From the NCBI RefSeq assembly GCF_006937785.1, contig NZ_SJEE01000011.1:1-64000 (forward strand): DNA of 64,000 nt, read 5' to 3'. The notes under the pieces are model-generated. The model worked only from the letters and a program-made list of their open reading frames with translations. It was not told the origin of the DNA and searched no databases. The stretch comes from Pseudanabaena sp. UWO311 (lineage in GTDB: Bacteria; Cyanobacteriota; Cyanobacteriia; Pseudanabaenales; Pseudanabaenaceae). The position numbers and the translations under genes were made by a program. Shown here in pieces: positions 53,761 to 62,457 of the stretch (the stretch's first letter is position 1; each line of letters opens with the position of its first letter).

Positions 53761-56118
53761 CTATTGCTCACAAGCTGCAATGCGAGCGAAGAAGTCACCA
53801 TCTCCCCTACGTCCGTCTTTTCCAGACATCGGGAGATATCCCTTTACACACATGAGATTGTTCTTAGCTAAGAAAGCTTTGTCGTATTCTACCCACTTAC
53901 CCTCATTCTTCCATGCTACGCGATCGCAAAATTTATCCCAAGTTTCAGAACTTGGCAAACTAAAATCTAGAATACCACCACACTCGACATAAATATCCTT
54001 CTGGACACTAAAGCCGTACAACCCATTGCTATATTCTATCCATAGATGATTAATTGCTAATAGCTCATCACAAGGGAACTCTTTTAAATCTTTATCGCTA
54101 AACAATTGCCCCAAATCCTTGCCCACAGACGTAATCAACAAGCGTTGGGTTTCCTGATCTGCCTCATACCATTTCTTGCTTTTGAGATTTTCTTCTAATT
54201 TTAGATAGCGCGACTTGGTAACAGATCGCTTAACTTTTTCCAGTGCTTTCTGATCTGGAATTGATAAATTTAATCGCTTCTCAAACTGTTTATAGATGAG
54301 ATAAGCGAGATCATTGTGCTTTTGATTAAGAGCTTCTTGGATTAGTTTTGTAGGATTAACCATCGCCCCATAAAACAAGATCACATCTTGCCATGCACTA
54401 ATTGACAAACACTTGTAGAGCAGCTTTTCACCTTCTTCTCGCAACCATACCAGTTCGCAAGCTGCTAGAAATTCTTGAAAACTGAGATGGGCAAACTGAT
54501 AAACATCATGGGTATATCCATCCTTTTTCACTAACAACTCACTGACATCTTCGGATTGCTTCAAAAACTCTTGAGCTGAGACATCAGGATCGATTTTTTG
54601 CAGTGCGGTCTTAATGTAATCTAATAACTCATCCTTAGGAATTTGTTTAAATCCTTCCTTCTCAAAGTCTTCTAGGATTATCGATAAATCCTGTTCAACA
54701 AATGATTTCGTTCCGCCACACATCATTTCTAAAGCCACAAATTGCAATACTTCCTGACGCTGATTAATAGAATTGAGAACTAAAAAGACACCTCTAGCAC
54801 TTGCTCGTCTCCCTAACTGCAACTCGCAAATGCCTTGATATAACTCCACCTTGCGCTGTGGTAACTCCGCCCCCTGCTTATTATCTCTATGAAACCTTGC
54901 CATCATATTCAATAGCAACGCATTACCCGCAAGATCCTTCAGTTCTGGACGAGCATCAATTTGTTCTAATAACTTCTGTGCCTTTTCCTTTGCTTTAGCT
55001 TCCACATCAGGCGTATTCCGTCCACCCCTCGCATAGCGCTCCTGACAGAGATACCACTGCTCCACAAACTGTTTGCGCTGCTCTGGATTAAAATCCTGAA
55101 TCCAAAAACTCGCTGTTGGTCTTTTTGCTATGTAGTCCTCAGTGTATGCAGTAGGGCGCGATGTCAAAATAAATACAGATTCGGGATATTGGCGCATTTC
55201 ATCACTCAGCCAATTGCTCAACTTTGCCCGTTCCGCAGGTGGCACTTCATCAAAACCGTCAAACATGACCAAAGCATCACCACGCCTAAGAATATTCAGC
55301 GCCCAATTATTCGGCACAGGATCAAGAGGTTTTATCTTCGTCAATCTGCCAATGTGATAGTCAGTCAGGAGTTCGGGCAAATTGGGAGGATTTTCTTTAG
55401 TGATTTCTTTCCAGCAACCTCCCAAAATCAATAAAAAGGGAATTAAAGTCGGTACTTTGTATTTTTTATAACTTCCCTTGCAATATTCCTGTCTGCTGTA
55501 GATATAGGCAAGATGCTTTAACAGTGTTGATTTACCATAGCCGCCCCATGCCCTAATCGCGATTTGTCGCAGGCGATTATCTTCTCTTACCCGTTCTAGC
55601 AATTGCCAGATTTGCAGTTGTTCGCAGGCTTCAGTGCGATCGCGAAATTCATAATCTCTAGTCAACGAGTCAGCGCTCAATTCTAAAGGGACAAACACCT
55701 CCCGCAACAAAGGACTATTCACTGGTAGATCGTCTTCTTCGCGCATTCCCACCACATTATCCTCATGGCAGTCCCACTCTTGACACTTGAGATATTTCTC
55801 CGTAAATCCTAGCGATCGCCAAGATGCCGTTACATTTTCGCCAAGTTGTTCTATACCCTGATTTAAAGACTCTCCTAAATCTTTAGATCGCTTTTTATTT
55901 CCTTCATGAATTGGTTGAAGCAATGCCGCGCCATAGGATATACCCGCACCAATTACCGCCGATGCGATCGCCTTGGGAATATCGCTCACTATAAATAGTT
56001 GCCAAACTGCACCAATCCCACCGCCAGCAATGCCGCCAGTCTTGATCGTTTTCAAAACAATATCGGTGATCTGCTCTTCGATAGATAGCTTTGGTTTCGG
56101 TTCTGGTTCTTGAGTCAT
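53761..56118 (-). CDS. NACHT-domain STAND NTPase with C-terminal GUN4 domain
   Basis: Walker A AWGGYGKSTLLKHLA; Walker B region ALVMFDGFDEVPPAER...FILTSRP; C-terminal WYEADQETQRLL...FPCDELLAINHLWIEYSNGLYGFSVQKDIY...WDKFCDRVAWKNEGKWVEYDKAFL...GYLP matches the GUN4 pattern; start placed at MTQEPEP. Confidence 0.88.
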   Translation of the reverse strand: MTQEPEPKPKLSIEEQITDIVLKTIKTGGIAGGGIGAVWQLFIVSDIPKAIASAVIGAGISYGAALLQPIHEGNKKRSKDLGESLNQGIEQLGENVTASWRSLGFTEKYLKCQEWDCHEDNVVGMREEDDLPVNSPLLREVFVPLELSADSLTRDYEFRDRTEACEQLQIWQLLERVREDNRLRQIAIRAWGGYGKSTLLKHLAYIYSRQEYCKGSYKKYKVPTLIPFLLILGGCWKEITKENPPNLPELLTDYHIGRLTKIKPLDPVPNNWALNILRRGDALVMFDGFDEVPPAERAKLSNWLSDEMRQYPESVFILTSRPTAYTEDYIAKRPTASFWIQDFNPEQRKQFVEQWYLCQERYARGGRNTPDVEAKAKEKAQKLLEQIDARPELKDLAGNALLLNMMARFHRDNKQGAELPQRKVELYQGICELQLGRRASARGVFLVLNSINQRQEVLQFVALEMMCGGTKSFVEQDLSIILEDFEKEGFKQIPKDELLDYIKTALQKIDPDVSAQEFLKQSEDVSELLVKKDGYTHDVYQFAHLSFQEFLAACELVWLREEGEKLLYKCLSISAWQDVILFYGAMVNPTKLIQEALNQKHNDLAYLIYKQFEKRLNLSIPDQKALEKVKRSVTKSRYLKLEENLKSKKWYEADQETQRLLITSVGKDLGQLFSDKDLKEFPCDELLAINHLWIEYSNGLYGFSVQKDIYVECGGILDFSLPSSETWDKFCDRVAWKNEGKWVEYDKAFLAKNNLMCVKGYLPMSGKDGRRGDGDFFARIAACEQ

Positions 56119-56200
56119 GGTGCTTAGAGCGATCGCATTGTCAGCATTATAAACCGATAAAATAAATTGGTATGATGAAAAGCGAGAAATCAAAAAACGA
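56110..56200. promoter_or_regulatory. direct repeat DR1, probable divergent promoter (NACHT / TA1)
   Basis: ttgagtcatggtgcttagagcgatcgcattgtcagcattataaaccgataaaataaattggtatgatgaaaagcgagaaatcaaaaaacga. Confidence 0.8.
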
Positions 56201-56209
56201 TCTAAAAAT

Positions 56210-56434
56210 ATGAACTATCGCGATCGCATCACCATCGAATCAGGAAAACGTAGTGGAAAACCTTGCATCAGAGGAATGCGAATCACCGTTTATGATGTTC
56301 TGTCCTATCTAGCCTCTGGCATGACCTATCAAGAAGTCCTTGAAGACTTCCCATACCTCACCCAAGAGGATATTTTTGCCTGCCTTAGCTATGCCGCCGA
56401 CCGCGAACAACAGACCCTCCTGATTCAAGCATGA
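56210..56434 (+). CDS. DUF433 family antitoxin-like protein
   Basis: RITIESGKRSGKPCIRGMRITVYDVLSYLASGMTYQEVLEDFPYLTQEDI. Confidence 0.93.
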   Translation: MNYRDRITIESGKRSGKPCIRGMRITVYDVLSYLASGMTYQEVLEDFPYLTQEDIFACLSYAADREQQTLLIQA

Positions 56435-56763
56435 AGCTACTCTTCGATCATAATCTTTCGCCAAAATTGATTCATCGCTTAGCAGAATTGTTTCCAAATT
56501 CCAATCATGTTTATCATTTGGGATTAGATCGAGTGGAAGATCGGCAAGTTTGGCAATATGCAAAGACAAATGATTTCTTGATTGTCACAAAAGATGGCGA
56601 CTACAATGAGTTGCTAATCTTGTTGGGATTTCCGCCAAAAATAATTTGGATTCGCCGTGGCAACTGCTCAACCAACGAAATTGAGAATATTTTGAGAAAA
56701 CATTATCTTGACATTCAGGATTTAACCAACACAGAATCTTTGGGGCTGTTGACCATGTACTAA
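56431..56763 (+). CDS. DUF5615 (PIN-like) toxin
   Basis: MKLLFDHNLSPKLIHRLAELFPNSNHVYHLGLDRVEDRQVWQYAKTNDFLIVTKDGDY; ATGA overlap. Confidence 0.92.
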   Translation: MKLLFDHNLSPKLIHRLAELFPNSNHVYHLGLDRVEDRQVWQYAKTNDFLIVTKDGDYNELLILLGFPPKIIWIRRGNCSTNEIENILRKHYLDIQDLTNTESLGLLTMY

Positions 56764-56780
56764 ATTTTCTCATTTAGATT

Positions 56781-56860
56781 TTGAGTCATGGTGCTTAGGG
56801 CGATCGCATTCCGAGCATTATAAACCTATAAAATAAATTGGTATGATAAAAAATGAGCAT
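56781..56860. promoter_or_regulatory. direct repeat DR2 upstream of TA2
   Basis: ttgagtcatggtgcttagggcgatcgcattccgagcattataaacctataaaataaattggtatgataaaaaatgagcat. Confidence 0.8.
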
Positions 56861-56885
56861 TCAAACAATTAATTGATTCAATCCT

Positions 56886-57104
56886 ATGCAAATATCAACA
56901 GTCGGAAGCATCTTAGAAGCCATCTCTGTTCTCGATCCTGACGATCAACTCTTCGTCACTGAGGTTCTTAACAAAAGAATGATCGAGATCCGCCGCAACC
57001 AAATTTTAGCCAGAGCTAAAGAAGCCGAAGAGAACTATAAAAATGGTAATACTCAGACAGTTACAGTTGCAGAACTAATGATGTTGAGTGCTGACGATGA
57101 TTGA
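56886..57104 (+). CDS. antitoxin-like protein
   Basis: small ORF overlapping the downstream toxin. Confidence 0.7.
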   Translation: MQISTVGSILEAISVLDPDDQLFVTEVLNKRMIEIRRNQILARAKEAEENYKNGNTQTVTVAELMMLSADDD

Positions 57105-57366
57105 ACTGATTCTAAACGAGTCATTTTTACGCATTTTAAAAAAGTGGCGTAAAAAACATCCCGAACTCGTCAATCGATTTGAACAAAAACTTACGCTCTT
57201 TACCGATGAGCCGTTTCATCCTTCATTAAAAACACATAGTTTGAGTGGTAATTTTGCTGGATATTGGGCAATTAGTATCAATTATGAACATCGACTAATC
57301 TTTAAATTTCTATCCGATACCAAAGTTTTGTTAATCGATCTTGGTACTCATGATGATGTTTATTAG
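57088..57366 (+). CDS. YafQ/RelE-like mRNA interferase toxin
   Basis: KWRKKHPELVNRFEQKLTLFTDEPFHPSLKTHSLSGNFAGYWAISINYEHRLIFKFL...LIDLGTHDDVY. Confidence 0.9.
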   Translation: MLTMIELILNESFLRILKKWRKKHPELVNRFEQKLTLFTDEPFHPSLKTHSLSGNFAGYWAISINYEHRLIFKFLSDTKVLLIDLGTHDDVY

Positions 57367-57379
57367 AGTCAATGCGCTT

Positions 57380-57408
57380 TTGAGTCATGGTGCTTAGGAC
57401 GATCGCAT
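57380..57408. repeat. partial direct repeat DR3
   Basis: ttgagtcatggtgcttaggacgatcgcat. Confidence 0.8.
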
Positions 57409-57423
57409 ATTCAATGTATCTTA

Positions 57424-58041
57424 TTACCAAATTTCCGCAAGGCTCAAAACAAACTCAGGTAAAACATCTTCCCCAGACAGAGAAATTGGATTTTGCAAAA
57501 CTTCCTTAGACTTCCCAATGCGATAAACTTCCACTTCCCGATCTTTGCGATTAATCAGCCAGCCAAGCCTTGCGCCATTATCCTGATATTCCTGCATCTT
57601 CGCTTGCGTAGCCTTCAAATTATCGCTAGGCGACATCAATTCAATTACAAAATCTGGACAAATTGGTGCAAACTTAGACTGTTGCTCGGTCGTTAACGCT
57701 TCCCAACGCTCCTTCAAGATCCATGAAGCATCAGGAGAGCGATCGCTACCATTGGGAAGTTTAAAGCCCGTTGACGATCCAAAAATAAAGCCTAACTTAG
57801 TTTTGCGATTCCAAATTGATAAATCGGTAGTAATGCTGGCACTACGCATTCCTGTGCCGCCGCCTTCTGGAGCCATAATTGTGATATCCCCTTGAGCATT
57901 GCGCTCGAATCTGAGGTCGCTATTTTTGCGGCAAAGTTGAAAAAACTGTTCGTCAGTAAGATCGATAACAGATTCTAAGCTGATCGTTAAAGCATTCATA
58001 TTTCTCAGCAAAGTCTTGAGCCTACAGCCCGATTTTACCAC
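57424..58041 (-). CDS. Uma2 family (DUF820) putative endonuclease
   Basis: RFERNAQGDITIMAPEGGGTGMRSASI, SPDASWILKERWEAL, CPDFVIELMSPSDNLKATQAKMQEYQDNGARLGWLI. Confidence 0.93.
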   Translation of the reverse strand: MVKSGCRLKTLLRNMNALTISLESVIDLTDEQFFQLCRKNSDLRFERNAQGDITIMAPEGGGTGMRSASITTDLSIWNRKTKLGFIFGSSTGFKLPNGSDRSPDASWILKERWEALTTEQQSKFAPICPDFVIELMSPSDNLKATQAKMQEYQDNGARLGWLINRKDREVEVYRIGKSKEVLQNPISLSGEDVLPEFVLSLAEIW

Positions 58042-58063
58042 AGGTACAGAGAGGTGTTTGTTT

Positions 58064-58147
58064 CGATCGCAGTGTCAGCATTAATTATTAGCATTATAAG
58101 GCGATAAAATAAATTGGTATGATGAAAAGAGAGAAATCAAAAAACGA
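58064..58147. repeat. direct repeat DR4 without an intact downstream TA module
   Basis: cgatcgcagtgtcagcattaattattagcattataaggcgataaaataaattggtatgatgaaaagagagaaatcaaaaaacga. Confidence 0.8.
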
Positions 58148-58227
58148 GTTGAAAGCAGAAGAAAGAAATTCAATTCAGATGACAAAGGATGATCTCGCAG
58201 ATTACTAGCGATCGCCTCTCACATTAA

Positions 58228-60462
58228 TTAATCTACCGATAAGAGAGCGCCTTGCAAATTACTATCGTCAAGAATTGAACCTGTTGTATTTGCATCTCTT
58301 AAGTCAGCACCCCGCAGATCAGCACCTCGCAGATCTACCTGTTGTAAATCCGCAAATTGGAAATTTGCTCCACGCAAATCTGCACCACGTAAATTTGCAG
58401 ATTGGAAATTGGCGTAGCTACAATTACTGCCATTGAGCGCCACACCACTAAAATCAGCGTATCGTAAATCAGCCTCGACTAAATAAGCCCCACGCAAATT
58501 CAAACCCGCAAAATTGCGTTGACCAATTTTGTATTGATTGAGCAATGTATTTGCATTGAGCGTCACAAAATTGGCGATCGCCTCTGTGCCAGAGCGAACC
58601 ATTGATGCGCTCTGAACCTGCTCAAACTCAAGAGCCTGATTATGCTTTGTTGTAATAGAACTGCGATCGCCAGCTTCATCAATAATCCGCAATATCCCAA
58701 CGATTTTGCCATGGGGATCGTGGACGAGAACCGTTGAGACATTCACGTTAGTCCAACTCCCATCACCAAGTTGAAAAGTCATTGGAACACCATTGATCTG
58801 TCTACCTGCCAGCGTATCGAGAATCACAGCTTGTAACTCCAAAGCTTGAGACTCAGGAACACTCGGTACAGGATGACCGACAACAGTAGAAGTATTCCAC
58901 GCAAATAGTTTTTCTGCGGCTGCGTTCCATAATAAAACTTTGCCTTCAGGACTAACAATATCAATCGCTACAGGAACAGCCTTGATTACTGCTCTTAATA
59001 GTTCATTTGTTCTTTGGAGACTAGACTCAGCTTCACCTCTTTCGCTAATGTCGATACATACTCCATCAGCGAATATCGTGTCCGAATCGGTATGATAATA
59101 GCGGGTAATATTCTGTACCCATTTGACTTCACCAGAGACCGTAATAACGCGAAATTCATGACGGAAAGTGGCAAGCTTATCAAACCCAGCTCTGATTAGA
59201 GCCTTAAATTGATCAACATCTTCAGGATGAACTAAATCTAATAATTGGTATGGAGAAGAAATAACATATCTTGGTGAGATCCCGACTAGATCGATTAGAC
59301 CATCACTAATAAATGGAATGGAAATTTTTCCATCGGAGTTGATTGATAAACGATAGAGAGTTGCAGGCATACTTGATGCGATCGCTGCTAATCTAAGTTC
59401 GCTATCTTGCAGCGCTGATTCCGTGCGTTTACGTTCTGTAATATCACGGGAATTAATAACTAAGCCCTGAACATTTGTATCCTGTAAAAGATTACAACAA
59501 ACTGATTCTAAATAAATCCAATTCCCGTTGATATGCCGATGACGCATCACTATTGGCGTTGATACAGACAAAGCATCCACTGATTGAGTTAGGAAATCTT
59601 GAAAAATCGGCAGGTCTTCAGGATGAATAAAGCTAATAAATTTACTGCCCATCACGTTTTCAGGCATATAGCCTAAAGTTCTTAAGATCGCAGGGCTGCA
59701 ATAATTAATAGTAGTATCAATATCTAGAATATTTACGATATCTGAAGAATGCTGCATCATTGCTCGTAATTTAGCTTCATTATGGGCAAGATTGCGCGAA
59801 ATACGGCGCTGTTCTTCTCTCTCTACACGGATTTGGCGATCCATCAGGTTGAGCTTGGCGTTCATTTCGGCAACACGAATTTCTAAGCGCTGATGAGAAT
59901 GCTGCAATTTATCAACTTCTTGCTTTCTTTGAGTAATATCTTGAATCCACCACCTCAGTCCAGTTACTCTTCCATCTAGCGGTACACGAATGCTGATAAT
60001 TGTAAAACTTGCATCAAAGGGCTGTCCTGTCGGAAACTGCATCCGAAAGTCTAAACTCTTGATATTTTGCCCCCGTTGTAGTTGTCCTAATAATCTTTGG
60101 AATTGTTCTTTGTAGGAGGGATAGACAAAGTTTTCTAAGTTTTGACCAATCGGCAGTGAACCAAACATCAGAGTTGCCGCACGGTTGGCTTCAGTAATGT
60201 CGCCATTAGCATCAGTAACAAAGTAGCCGTCAGGAGCAAAGTCAAACAGTTCGCGATATCGCTCTAATTCTCCAGCAATTGATTGCTGATAAACTTCTAA
60301 TTCTGTTAAGCTAGATCGCAAAACATTGCTAGCATCCTCTAGATTGAGATTTCTTGTCTCGATTTCGATAGAAGATGATACTGGAGACGCTGCAATATGT
60401 TCTAACTCTTGTAGTTGCTGAATCGAGGTTGCGATCAATTCGAGGCAAAGGCGCATTCCCAT
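58228..60462 (-). CDS. multi-PAS/PAC protein with C-terminal pentapeptide repeats and no HisKA/HATPase
   Basis: four or five PAS segments (ALRTLGYMPENVMGSKFISFIHPEDL etc.); C-terminus ANLRGADLRGANFQFADLQQVDLRGADLRGADLRDANT. Confidence 0.88.
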   Translation of the reverse strand: MGMRLCLELIATSIQQLQELEHIAASPVSSSIEIETRNLNLEDASNVLRSSLTELEVYQQSIAGELERYRELFDFAPDGYFVTDANGDITEANRAATLMFGSLPIGQNLENFVYPSYKEQFQRLLGQLQRGQNIKSLDFRMQFPTGQPFDASFTIISIRVPLDGRVTGLRWWIQDITQRKQEVDKLQHSHQRLEIRVAEMNAKLNLMDRQIRVEREEQRRISRNLAHNEAKLRAMMQHSSDIVNILDIDTTINYCSPAILRTLGYMPENVMGSKFISFIHPEDLPIFQDFLTQSVDALSVSTPIVMRHRHINGNWIYLESVCCNLLQDTNVQGLVINSRDITERKRTESALQDSELRLAAIASSMPATLYRLSINSDGKISIPFISDGLIDLVGISPRYVISSPYQLLDLVHPEDVDQFKALIRAGFDKLATFRHEFRVITVSGEVKWVQNITRYYHTDSDTIFADGVCIDISERGEAESSLQRTNELLRAVIKAVPVAIDIVSPEGKVLLWNAAAEKLFAWNTSTVVGHPVPSVPESQALELQAVILDTLAGRQINGVPMTFQLGDGSWTNVNVSTVLVHDPHGKIVGILRIIDEAGDRSSITTKHNQALEFEQVQSASMVRSGTEAIANFVTLNANTLLNQYKIGQRNFAGLNLRGAYLVEADLRYADFSGVALNGSNCSYANFQSANLRGADLRGANFQFADLQQVDLRGADLRGADLRDANTTGSILDDSNLQGALLSVD

Positions 60463-60492
60463 AAAGCATCCTTGTTTTTATCATTCTTTCTG

Positions 60493-60606
60493 CTACTTAG
60501 AGCACTTTGTGCCTACTCAAAATGCAATGACATTTTTGAAAGTACCGCGAAATGGTACTTTCAAAAATGTCATTGTATCTCTTGGCTATGCAAAGTGCTG
60601 TAAGTA
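60493..60606. repeat. MITE-like element: CTACTTASAGCACTTTG inverted termini around a 22-bp perfect hairpin
   Basis: ctacttagagcactttg ... caatgacatttttgaaagtacc-gcgaaat-ggtactttcaaaaatgtcattg ... caaagtgctgtaagtag. Confidence 0.8.
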
Positions 60607-60750
60607 GTATAGCAAGATAAATGGCAGTGGGATATGAAGCGAAGAGTTGGCTTTTATGTTGAAAAATACTGCGGACGCTTTTGCGAACTACCTCAATAAA
60701 ATCGAAAAATGTTGCGGCGGGCTTATCCCTCCGCGACATTTTTCGAGCAA

Positions 60751-62082
60751 TTAATTTGGGTTTCGAGATTTGGTAATCACACTTTTATTAAGCTGTGGCT
60801 TTTGTGGTTTACTGGGCGATTTGCTTGGCGCAGCCACTGATGACGGCTTGCCTGCATGATTACGATCGCTATTTCCCCCCCGTCGAGGCTGATGCTTAGA
60901 TTGCCTTCCAACTTGAATCGGCTCAGGCTTAGCACGGGGATCAGGCTCGAAACCAGCTATGATTTCTTGGGGCAGCGATCGCTTGATTAATTTCTCGATA
61001 TCTGACAAGAACTTTCGCTCATCGACACATACCAGCGAGATTGCCTCGCCAGATGAGCCAGCGCGTCCAGTACGTCCGATCCGATGTACATAATCTTCAG
61101 GGACATTTGGTAACTCGTAGTTGACGACATGGGGCAGTTCGCTAATATCTAAGCCCCGCGCAGCGATATCTGTGGCAACTAATACTTGCAAACTGCCATC
61201 TTTAAACTTGCCAAGGGCGCGAGTGCGGGCTGCTTGGCTTTTATTGCCATGAATTGCCATTGCTACAATGTCATCTTGATGTAGTTGCTTTACTAGGCGA
61301 TCCGCACCATGCTTAGTACGGGTAAATACCAGTACCTGATACCAGTTATGAGTCTTGATCAAATGAGTTAGCAAGTCTCTCTTGCGATCGCGATCTACAG
61401 GAAAAATCCGCTGAGTAACTAGATCGGCTGTGGCATTCTGACCAGCAACTTCAACCAATACTGGCTGATTGAGTAAAGTACTGGCAAAGGATTTGATCTC
61501 ATTGGAAAAAGTTGCCGAAAACAGTAGATTTTGGCGTTCTTTAGGTAATAATGCTAGAATTCGCCGAATATCACGGATAAAGCCCATGTCCAACATGCGA
61601 TCGGCTTCATCTAATACCAAGATTTCTACCTTGGATAGATCCAATCTGCCCTGTTGCACATGATCTAGCAATCGCCCTGGTGTTGCTACCAAAATTTCGA
61701 CACCACCCCTGAGTCGGTTGATCTGGGGATTAATATTAACGCCGCCATAGATCACCATTGATTGCAGAGGTAAATGTCTGCCATACATGCGCACGCTTTC
61801 TTCGACTTGAGCTGCAAGCTCACGGGTAGGTGTGAGGATCAGCGCCCGAATTGGGATTTTGCCCGTTGGCGATCGCTTAACGACCTTGTTAGATAGTAGA
61901 TGCAAGATTGGTAATGTAAATCCTGCGGTTTTGCCAGTACCTGTTTGTGCGCCAGCTAGTAGATCTTGACCTGAGAGAACAACGGGGATCGCCCGTAACT
62001 GAATCGGTGTGGGCTCAGTATAGCCGCGTGCAGTGACAGCGCGAACGATTTGATCAGACAAACCAAGGGCTGAGAAAGACAT
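60751..62082 (-). CDS. rhlE: DEAD-box RNA helicase (RhlE-like)
   Basis: [65 protein letters not shown]; basic tail. Confidence 0.95.
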   Translation of the reverse strand: MSFSALGLSDQIVRAVTARGYTEPTPIQLRAIPVVLSGQDLLAGAQTGTGKTAGFTLPILHLLSNKVVKRSPTGKIPIRALILTPTRELAAQVEESVRMYGRHLPLQSMVIYGGVNINPQINRLRGGVEILVATPGRLLDHVQQGRLDLSKVEILVLDEADRMLDMGFIRDIRRILALLPKERQNLLFSATFSNEIKSFASTLLNQPVLVEVAGQNATADLVTQRIFPVDRDRKRDLLTHLIKTHNWYQVLVFTRTKHGADRLVKQLHQDDIVAMAIHGNKSQAARTRALGKFKDGSLQVLVATDIAARGLDISELPHVVNYELPNVPEDYVHRIGRTGRAGSSGEAISLVCVDERKFLSDIEKLIKRSLPQEIIAGFEPDPRAKPEPIQVGRQSKHQPRRGGNSDRNHAGKPSSVAAPSKSPSKPQKPQLNKSVITKSRNPN

Positions 62083-62381
62083 AGAACTCCAAATTGTGTG
62101 TCAGTTTTTTATCGGTCTGTCGCTGTTAATGTTGCCATTTTTATTCGTGCCAATTCATTCATACCAATTCTTAGAGGGTTGCGACATTTCTAAGAATCTA
62201 AAACCTTACCCAGAGGGATTTTAAAGCTTCAAATATGGCTAAGCCATTTTTGAAATTGGTGTCAGATGGAGCAGAGACAGGAGGATTTAATGAGTCAGCA
62301 GTATCAATAACTGGGAGCAGATACTGTAGGTCTAGATTCTAGCAGAGGTTGGTAATTTATGGTGAAATTGATGATTAGAGC

Positions 62382-62457
62382 CAGTAATTCTCATATGAAA
62401 ACTATTTTGGTATTTTCAGCACCGCAGGTACAGCAAACTCCAAAATTGGTTTTGGGT
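62382..62457. repeat. copy of the AGYAATTCTC dispersed element family
   Basis: cagtaattctcatatgaaaactattttggtattttcagcaccgcag...ccaaaattggttttggg. Confidence 0.55.

Noticed and set aside
60415-60739. Opposite-strand ORFs 60415-60603(+) and 60497-60739(-) with similar peptides
   Set aside because: Similarity is explained by the palindromic element; not protein-coding evidence.
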